Positions 59,514-64,000 of a DNA stretch of 64,000 nt are shown here, one piece after another. Below the pieces are notes generated by a model. It searched no databases. It was not told the origin of the DNA and saw nothing but the letters and a program-made list of their open reading frames with translations. The stretch spans positions 248,001 through 312,000 of the forward strand of contig NZ_JBQHTG010000004.1 in NCBI RefSeq assembly GCF_052065835.1, given 5' to 3'. The number at the start of each line of letters is the position of its first letter. Positions within the stretch are counted from its first letter, which is position 1. The translations under genes and the position numbers were made by a program. This DNA is from Laedolimicola sp934402125 (lineage in GTDB: Bacteria > Bacillota > Clostridia > Lachnospirales > Lachnospiraceae).

Positions 59514-61829
59514 TTACTTCTTATATAGAATCCGAATGGAGTTCAGCACGCACAGCATTGCCACACCGGTGTCCGCAAAAACGGCCATCCACATATTGGG
59601 GTGTCCCGCAAGACCCAGAATCATAACCGCAATCTTGATTACCAGAGCGAATACTACGTTCTGGACTGCAATCCGGTTGGTGCTCCGGGCAATGGCGATG
59701 GCGGTCGGAACCGACTCCATGCTGGAAGTCATAAATACTGCGTCAGCCGCTTCAATAGCCGCGTCAGCACCGCTTCCCATGGCGGCTCCCACATCCGCGC
59801 CTGCCAGAACCGGCGCATCGTTGATTCCGTCGCCTACGAACATAACCGTACCCTTCTGCTCCCGGATAGTCTTCAGGATATTCAGCTTATCCTCCGGCAA
59901 CAGCTTTGCGTGAACTTCGTCGATACCCGCCATTTTCGCAACGGCCTTCGCGCTTTCCTCCGCGTCGCCGGTCAGCATAACGGTGCGAAGCCCCATTTTC
60001 TTCAGACGGGCAATTGCAGATCCGGTATCTGCCTTCAGGGTATCTGAGATCACCAGATATCCGGCAAAACGGCCGTCTACCGCCAGAAATACCTCAGAGC
60101 CGTAACCGGTGTCCACAGGGGTATGCATAGCGATTCCATTTTTATCCAGCAGCTTTTTATTTCCACAGAATACCTTGCCCTCCGGCAGATAAGCGGAAAC
60201 GCCATGTCCGGCGATTTCCTCCAGCATAACAGGCTTCGCAAGGGGCAGAGCCTTTTCCCGGGCAGCAGCGACAATACTGGCCGCAATCGGGTGGGTCGAA
60301 TACTGTTCGCAGCTGGCTGCGATACGGAGCAGGTCGTCCTCAGACAATGTTCCTGCAGAAACTACTTTCTGAAGCTTGAAATTTCCTTCCGTGACGGTAC
60401 CGGTCTTATCCATTACCACAGCGCCCAGATGGCTTAAGGATTCCATCGCCACACCGCCCTTAAACAGAATGCCTTTCCTGGAGCCTGCTCCGATACCGGA
60501 GAAGAAAGCCAGGGGCACACTCAGAACAAGCGCGCAGGGACAGCTCATTACCAGGAAGGTAATCGCGGTATAGATCCACTGGTGCCAGTTTCCGCTGACC
60601 AGTGAGGGAATGATAGCGGTAGCCAACGCCAGGGTTACGACGACCGGTGTATACACCTTTGAAAACCGGGTAATAAAACGGTCAATCTTCGGCTTGCTGG
60701 CGGCCGCATTTTCCACGGAATCCAGAATCCGGGTAACCATGGATTCCGACAGCGGCTTCTCTACACGGATCTTCAGCTGTCCTGAGGTATTCACGCAGCC
60801 GGAGGTAATACCATCTCCGGCTTTCACTGCTACCGGAACCGGCTCACCGGTAATGGGGGAGGTATCCAGACGGCTTTCTCCCTCGACAATTACGCCATCC
60901 AGCGGAATCCGGTCGCCGGGGCGAATCATGAGAATGTCGCCCACCATCGCCTGCTCTGCGGGAATTACCTTGATTTCATTTCCCTGTACCAGGCTGACTA
61001 CCTCGGGCCGCATATCCACCGCATCCATGATCTGAGTACGGCTGCGCTCCACCGCCTTATGCTCAAAGAACTCCCCGATACGGTAGAACAGCATAACGCC
61101 CATGGCCTCCGGGTACATGCCGATGGCGAACGCGCCCAGGGTGGCAATGCTCATCAGGAAATTTTCATCGAAAACCTGTCCATGGGAAATATTTTTCGCA
61201 GCGGTCATAAGGACACCTGCGCCCAGAATCAGATAGCCGATGATAAATACAGGCAGCGTTACCATCGAAGCAGCGCCGGTGTGGCTCAGCACCTCGCCGA
61301 CCACGAAAAGGACTGCGCCGATGATGATGGAAATCAGTTCTCTGCGTTCCTCTTTTTCCTCATCCTTTGCCGTTCCTGTGGTTTTATCCGAAGCAGCTTT
61401 CGGGGAAAAATTCCGTTCGGTAATGGTAACCTCCGGTTCCAGAGCCACGCTGACCCGGCGGATTTCATCTATCAGAGCGTCCGGATTTTCTGCCGTAATG
61501 CGAAGCTGCTTCGTCGCAAAGGTCAGAACCGCCTTCTCGACGCCGGGCACCTGATTGATACGATCCTCTACCTTGGCTGCGCAATGGGCGCAGTCCAGAC
61601 CGTCAATGATATAGACCTTTGTATTTGCAGATGTGTCCACAGTTTCCGGATCTGCTGCGTCCTGTTCCTGGTGATGATGTACATGTTCTTCATGGTCATG
61701 GCCACAGCTGCAATGCTCATGGTCGTGATGATGGTGTTCATGCTCTTCATGGTCATGACCGCAGCCGCAGTGCTCATGGTCATGATGATGATGTTCATGC
61801 TCCCGGATTTCCTTCTCCATATCTCCCAT
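59514..61829 (-). CDS. Heavy-metal P1B-type ATPase (Zn/Cd/Pb exporter type) with His-rich N-terminus
   Basis: 771 residues. The first 55 residues are His-rich with a 19-residue tandem repeat (HEHHHHDHEHC-CGHDHEE, twice). Then a heavy-metal-associated domain with GLDCAHC (Cys80, Cys83), eight helices, the transport motif SCPCALVLS, phosphorylation DKTGTVTEG, SPITGEPVPV, and the hinge VGDGINDAPVLAGADVG. CPC plus this HMA form fits the ZntA/CadA group that exports Zn, Cd or Pb. AAGGAG precedes the ATG. Convergent with tex. Confidence 0.93.
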   Translation of the reverse strand: MGDMEKEIREHEHHHHDHEHCGCGHDHEEHEHHHHDHEHCSCGHDHEEHVHHHQEQDAADPETVDTSANTKVYIIDGLDCAHCAAKVEDRINQVPGVEKAVLTFATKQLRITAENPDALIDEIRRVSVALEPEVTITERNFSPKAASDKTTGTAKDEEKEERRELISIIIGAVLFVVGEVLSHTGAASMVTLPVFIIGYLILGAGVLMTAAKNISHGQVFDENFLMSIATLGAFAIGMYPEAMGVMLFYRIGEFFEHKAVERSRTQIMDAVDMRPEVVSLVQGNEIKVIPAEQAMVGDILMIRPGDRIPLDGVIVEGESRLDTSPITGEPVPVAVKAGDGITSGCVNTSGQLKIRVEKPLSESMVTRILDSVENAAASKPKIDRFITRFSKVYTPVVVTLALATAIIPSLVSGNWHQWIYTAITFLVMSCPCALVLSVPLAFFSGIGAGSRKGILFKGGVAMESLSHLGAVVMDKTGTVTEGNFKLQKVVSAGTLSEDDLLRIAASCEQYSTHPIAASIVAAAREKALPLAKPVMLEEIAGHGVSAYLPEGKVFCGNKKLLDKNGIAMHTPVDTGYGSEVFLAVDGRFAGYLVISDTLKADTGSAIARLKKMGLRTVMLTGDAEESAKAVAKMAGIDEVHAKLLPEDKLNILKTIREQKGTVMFVGDGINDAPVLAGADVGAAMGSGADAAIEAADAVFMTSSMESVPTAIAIARSTNRIAVQNVVFALVIKIAVMILGLAGHPNMWMAVFADTGVAMLCVLNSIRILYKK
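61686..61799 (-). repeat. 57-bp in-frame tandem repeat encoding His-rich metal-binding motif
   Basis: Codons 11-29 and 30-48 of the ATPase gene encode near-identical 19-residue units rich in His with a Cys-x-Cys; only one residue (Gly or Ser) differs. It looks like a recent duplication and could vary in copy number. Confidence 0.8.
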
Positions 61830-61855
61830 AGTATCTATCTCCTTAAATTATATTT

Positions 61856-61879
61856 ACATATGATTAACTGTTCATGTGT
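61856..61879 (-). promoter_or_regulatory. Candidate ArsR/SmtB-type operator of the metal ATPase
   Basis: ACATATGA (61856-61863), an eight-base spacer and TCATGTGT (61872-61879) form an imperfect dyad (7 of 8 matching) of the size and TGA..TCA core typical of CadC/SmtB sites. It lies between the -10 box and the ribosome-binding site, where a bound metal-sensing repressor would block transcription. No such repressor gene is in the window. Confidence 0.5.
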
Positions 61880-61881
61880 TT

Positions 61882-61910
61882 ATTTAACCACATTTTCCGA
61901 TACTTGTCAA
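61882..61910 (-). promoter_or_regulatory. Promoter of the metal ATPase gene
   Basis: TTGACA (61910-61905) and TTAAAT (61887-61882), 17-base spacer, minus strand. Confidence 0.65.
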
Positions 61911-61932
61911 GGTGATAATTTCTAATAAAAAT

Positions 61933-61961
61933 TTGTTTTTCCCTTCTGTCTATGATATGAT
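61933..61961 (+). promoter_or_regulatory. Promoter of the DUF4190/DUF975 gene pair
   Basis: TTGTTT (61933-61938) and TATGAT (61956-61961) with a 17-base spacer, about 22 bases before the start codon at 61983. Back to back with the ATPase promoter. Confidence 0.6.
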
Positions 61962-61982
61962 ATTGATTCAGGAGGATTTTTT

Positions 61983-62402
61983 ATGGACTACAACACAGAA
62001 CAACCAAATATAAACTTTCAACAGCCGGATTTCAACCCTTACCGGAAAAAACCCAACCGTATGGCGAACCTGTCCCTGGTTCTGGGCGTGCTGACTATTC
62101 TTTCCGTTGTCAGCATTTATTTTATATATTTCGCCCTGCCCCTGGGCTGTATGAGCATTCTCTTTGCCCATCTCTCCAAGGGTGACAGCTACCGAATGTC
62201 TCCAAAGGCTGTCGGCGGCATGATCGCATCTATCCTTGCCATTCTCATCGCCGCTGTCATACTGGTGCTGGGCTTCTATCTGGCAATTCAGCTTTTCGGA
62301 CTGGAAACCCTGATGGATCCGGACGCGCTCCAGCAGGCTATTTCCAATCTTTACAATCAGCTGTCCACACAGCTTCCGATGACGGGAGGTGGCGCATTAT
62401 GA
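61983..62402 (+). CDS. DUF4190-like small membrane protein
   Basis: 139 residues. A polar, Asn/Gln/Pro-rich head (about 1-26) precedes MANLSLVLGVLTILSVV and two or three helices, the style of DUF4190 proteins. The C-terminal 30 residues are polar with a possible amphipathic helix. AGGAGG lies ahead of the ATG. It overlaps the next gene by 4 bases. Function unknown. Confidence 0.7.
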   Translation: MDYNTEQPNINFQQPDFNPYRKKPNRMANLSLVLGVLTILSVVSIYFIYFALPLGCMSILFAHLSKGDSYRMSPKAVGGMIASILAILIAAVILVLGFYLAIQLFGLETLMDPDALQQAISNLYNQLSTQLPMTGGGAL

Positions 62403-63148
62403 TGAAACCAAAGGAAATCCGCCGCAAGGCCCGTATAACTCTGGAGGGCAAATACTTTTTTGCCGTGAATCTGACGATCAGCCTGACGCTCTTTACTATG
62501 GCTCTGACGATTATCCTGCAGACAACCAGCCTGGGGACCTCTCCCCTGCCGCTGAACCAGGCGCTGTTCTGGATTCTGAACCTGATCGTAATCCTGTTAA
62601 ACGCGCTGCTCGGCGTGGGACTGATTCGTTTTCTCTATTCCCTCTGCAAAAAAGAGCCGCTCATACAGCCTGGTCTTCTCTTTTATGCCTTCCGCACCCA
62701 GCCGGATACCTTTATCCTGACTTATCTGTTCCGTTACCTGGTATCCTTCGTCTGGTTTGCGCCTGCACTGTATTGCTACCTGAAGCTGCCTCTCTCCCTG
62801 GATCTGGCCAATCTGTCGGCCGAGGTTCTTCAGTTGCTGACACATATGGTTATCTACGCTCTCATCGCCTGCATCCCGGCTGTTTTATTTTCCCTGCCCT
62901 GGTGCCTGACGGAATTTGTTCTGCTGGATGACCCTTACTGCTCTGCCGCTGAAGCGCTCCGCACCAGCCGCCGTCTGATGCGCGGCCAGTATGCCCGTAT
63001 TCTCCGCCTGTGGATCGGCTTTCTGCCTCTGTGTCTTCTGGGTGTCGGTTCCATGGGAATTGCATTCTTATGGATCCGCCCTTACTTTTATGTAAGTATG
63101 GGGCATGTATATCTGGAACTTCGGGGCGATGAATCTGAGAATTGGTAG
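62399..63148 (+). CDS. DUF975-family membrane protein
   Basis: 249 residues with five or six helices. The DUF975 hallmark is visible: a start KPKEIRRKARITLEGKYF, then LDDPYCSAAEALRTSRRLMRGQ before a helix with RLWIGFLPLCLLG. Members are widespread in Firmicutes with no known role. Two adjacent ATGs (62399, 62402) both suit the GGAGG nine bases upstream. Co-transcribed with the DUF4190-like gene. Confidence 0.82.
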   Translation: MMKPKEIRRKARITLEGKYFFAVNLTISLTLFTMALTIILQTTSLGTSPLPLNQALFWILNLIVILLNALLGVGLIRFLYSLCKKEPLIQPGLLFYAFRTQPDTFILTYLFRYLVSFVWFAPALYCYLKLPLSLDLANLSAEVLQLLTHMVIYALIACIPAVLFSLPWCLTEFVLLDDPYCSAAEALRTSRRLMRGQYARILRLWIGFLPLCLLGVGSMGIAFLWIRPYFYVSMGHVYLELRGDESENW

Positions 63149-63339
63149 CCGGTCATTTCTGTTTCAGATTATGAAGCTGCTTTAAGAAAGAATCCTGCGA
63201 AGCAGGATTCTCCGCCTGCGGCGGGTCGCTTTAGCGACATCATTCCATTCCGCCGCAGTGCGATCCCCCGGAGGGCTTTTTGCTCTATAGGAATCATAGC
63301 TTTCGTACTTTAACATAACACGGTGTTTCCTATAGAGTT

Positions 63340-63393
63340 AAAAAGAGTGCTGCCCGTCACATTGAAAAACATGTGACGGGCAGCGCTCTTTTT
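63340..63393. terminator. Strong terminator after the DUF975 gene
   Basis: AAAAAGAGTGCTGCCCGTCAC and its complement GTGACGGGCAGCGCTCTTTTT pair across an AT-TGAAAAAC-AT loop, one G-T pair aside. A23-base stem with T5 on both strands is one of the strongest terminators in the window. Confidence 0.9.
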
Positions 63394-63415
63394 CGATCCT
63401 TTTTGTTCTGAAATA

Positions 63416-63424
63416 TGCTATAAT
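63416..63424 (+). promoter_or_regulatory. Extended -10 promoter of the FprA gene
   Basis: TGC (63416-63418) followed by a perfect TATAAT (63419-63424). There is no good -35 at 17 bases, which is typical of extended -10 promoters. It lies 26 bases downstream of the terminator. Confidence 0.65.
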
Positions 63425-63465
63425 CCACATATGCAGGTCAGCAGGCTGACATGTCAACGATTCAA

Positions 63466-64000
63466 ATGTATTTTTCGCAAAAGGAGTGTAAGAAAATAGA
63501 AATTACCAAAGATATTCGATACGTAGGCGTCAATGACCATGACGTAGATCTTTTTGAAGGCCAGTATGTGGTTTCCAATGGTATGGCATATAATTCCTAT
63601 GTTATCCTGGATGAGAAAATCGCTGTTATGGACACCGTAGACGCCCGTTTCAAACAGGAATGGCTGGATCAGATCCATGCTCTGCTTGGAGATCGTCATC
63701 CGGATTATCTGATTGTGCAGCACATGGAACCGGATCATTCCGCAAACATCGCTGAATTTATGAAACAGTATCCCAAGACTATGGTTGTATCCAGCGCAAA
63801 AGCATTTGCCATGATGAAACAGTTCTTTGGCACAGACTTTGCTGACAGACAGCTTGTCATCAAGGAAGGAGATACGCTCTGCCTCGGCAACCACACTCTG
63901 GCCTTTGTGGCCGCTCCCATGGTTCACTGGCCGGAGGTTATGGTCACCTACGATACCTGCGATAAGGTTCTGTTTTCTGCTGACGGCTTTGGTAAATTCG
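63466..64000 (+). CDS. FprA-family A-type flavodiiron protein, 3' end cut by window edge
   Basis: The frame is open to the window edge. IRYVGVNDHDVDLFEGQYV opens the metallo-beta-lactamase-like domain. Diiron ligands HxExDH (QHMEPDHSAN), a later His (APMVHWPE) and Asp (SADGFGKF) are present; the flavodoxin domain would lie beyond. These enzymes reduce O2 (or NO) to protect anaerobes. The AAGGAG at 63481 points to a start at 63496, where the codon reads ATA; the listed start is the only in-frame ATG nearby (63466) and lacks its own site. It would add ten residues. Confidence 0.88.
   Translation, partial: MYFSQKECKKIEITKDIRYVGVNDHDVDLFEGQYVVSNGMAYNSYVILDEKIAVMDTVDARFKQEWLDQIHALLGDRHPDYLIVQHMEPDHSANIAEFMKQYPKTMVVSSAKAFAMMKQFFGTDFADRQLVIKEGDTLCLGNHTLAFVAAPMVHWPEVMVTYDTCDKVLFSADGFGKF

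Larger units (their letters stand above)
63149..63465. other. 317-base gap: hairpin cluster, terminator and promoter
   Basis: No gene seen. In order it holds GAATCCTGC/GCAGGATTC (63190-63210); CTGCGGCGG (63216-63224) pairing with CCGCCGCAG (63250-63258) around an inner GTCGCT/AGCGAC hairpin (63225-63238); a short CCC/GGG stem followed by CTTTTT near 63264-63281; CTCTATAGGAA (63283-63293) pairing with TTCCTATAGAG (63327-63337); the large terminator at 63340-63393; and the next gene's promoter. Confidence 0.7.

Noticed and set aside
1..64000. tRNA, rRNA, CRISPR, insertion sequence or prophage
   Set aside because: I looked for regularly spaced repeats, transposase or integrase motifs and structural RNA genes in the gaps and saw none; almost all sequence is covered by ordinary genes.

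Overview
The window looks like a chromosomal stretch of a Gram-positive anaerobe of the class Clostridia, most likely a member of the Lachnospiraceae with moderate to high GC. The evidence is strong AGGAGG ribosome-binding sites, consensus sigma-A promoters, small DUF6142, DUF975 and VanZ membrane proteins, FMN/flavodiiron oxygen-defence enzymes, a type III pantothenate kinase and a class 1B dihydroorotate dehydrogenase. I found no rRNA, tRNA, CRISPR array, transposase or phage gene. Species cannot be named from this sequence alone.

Layout. Bases 1-7906 (nearly all minus strand) hold housekeeping genes: a partial M29 aminopeptidase, small membrane proteins, pyrE, a prepilin-type peptidase, the pyrF-pyrK-pyrD operon and hflX. 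Bases 7909-42321 are a large cell-envelope glycopolymer locus made of two long minus-strand gene trains of about 17 kb each. Train A starts at a promoter near 23880 and runs LTA-synthase-like sulfatase, two Ig-GDPD proteins, GtrA, two CotH kinases, a VTC polyphosphate-polymerase domain, DUF4956, two GT2 enzymes, a polyprenyl-phosphate sugar transferase, an LCP ligase, a rhamnosyltransferase-like GT2 and finally hflX. Train B starts at a promoter near 42400 and runs rfbB, rfbA, rfbC, a detached soluble/membrane protein, a Wzm/Wzt-type ABC exporter, a two-domain glycosyltransferase, DUF6020, a GT2, two paralogous GT-C-like proteins, a WecE-type sugar aminotransferase, another polytopic protein, an ATP-grasp ligase and two SMR/EamA half-flippases. 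A single plus-strand GtrB/ArnC-type glycosyltransferase (23968-24918) sits between the trains and is fired from a promoter that shares its -35 box with train A.

Together these genes can plausibly prime a lipid-linked glycan, extend it, export it by the ABC transporter, attach it to the wall through the LCP protein, and decorate it outside the membrane with polyprenyl-phosphate-linked sugars and with phosphate-containing groups. The combination of an aminotransferase, an ATP-grasp enzyme, an ArnC-like transferase and paired SMR proteins resembles the Gram-negative Arn (aminoarabinose) logic. The VTC-DUF4956-CotH set beside an LtaS-like enzyme and two GDPD proteins suggests surface phosphate chemistry.

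Bases 42481-52372 hold a Wzy/ligase-like protein, carbamate kinase, a small Cys-rich protein, coaX, an AI-2E family exporter, a MecA-like penicillin-binding lipoprotein, and a BlaI/BlaR1-type pair in which the sensor domain is not penicillin-binding but a set of Asp-box (BNR) repeats. Bases 52584-64000 hold an FMN oxidoreductase, degV, pheA, folC, tex, a His-rich metal-exporting P-type ATPase with a candidate ArsR-type operator, DUF4190 and DUF975 membrane proteins, and the start of an FprA flavodiiron protein whose expected start codon reads ATA.
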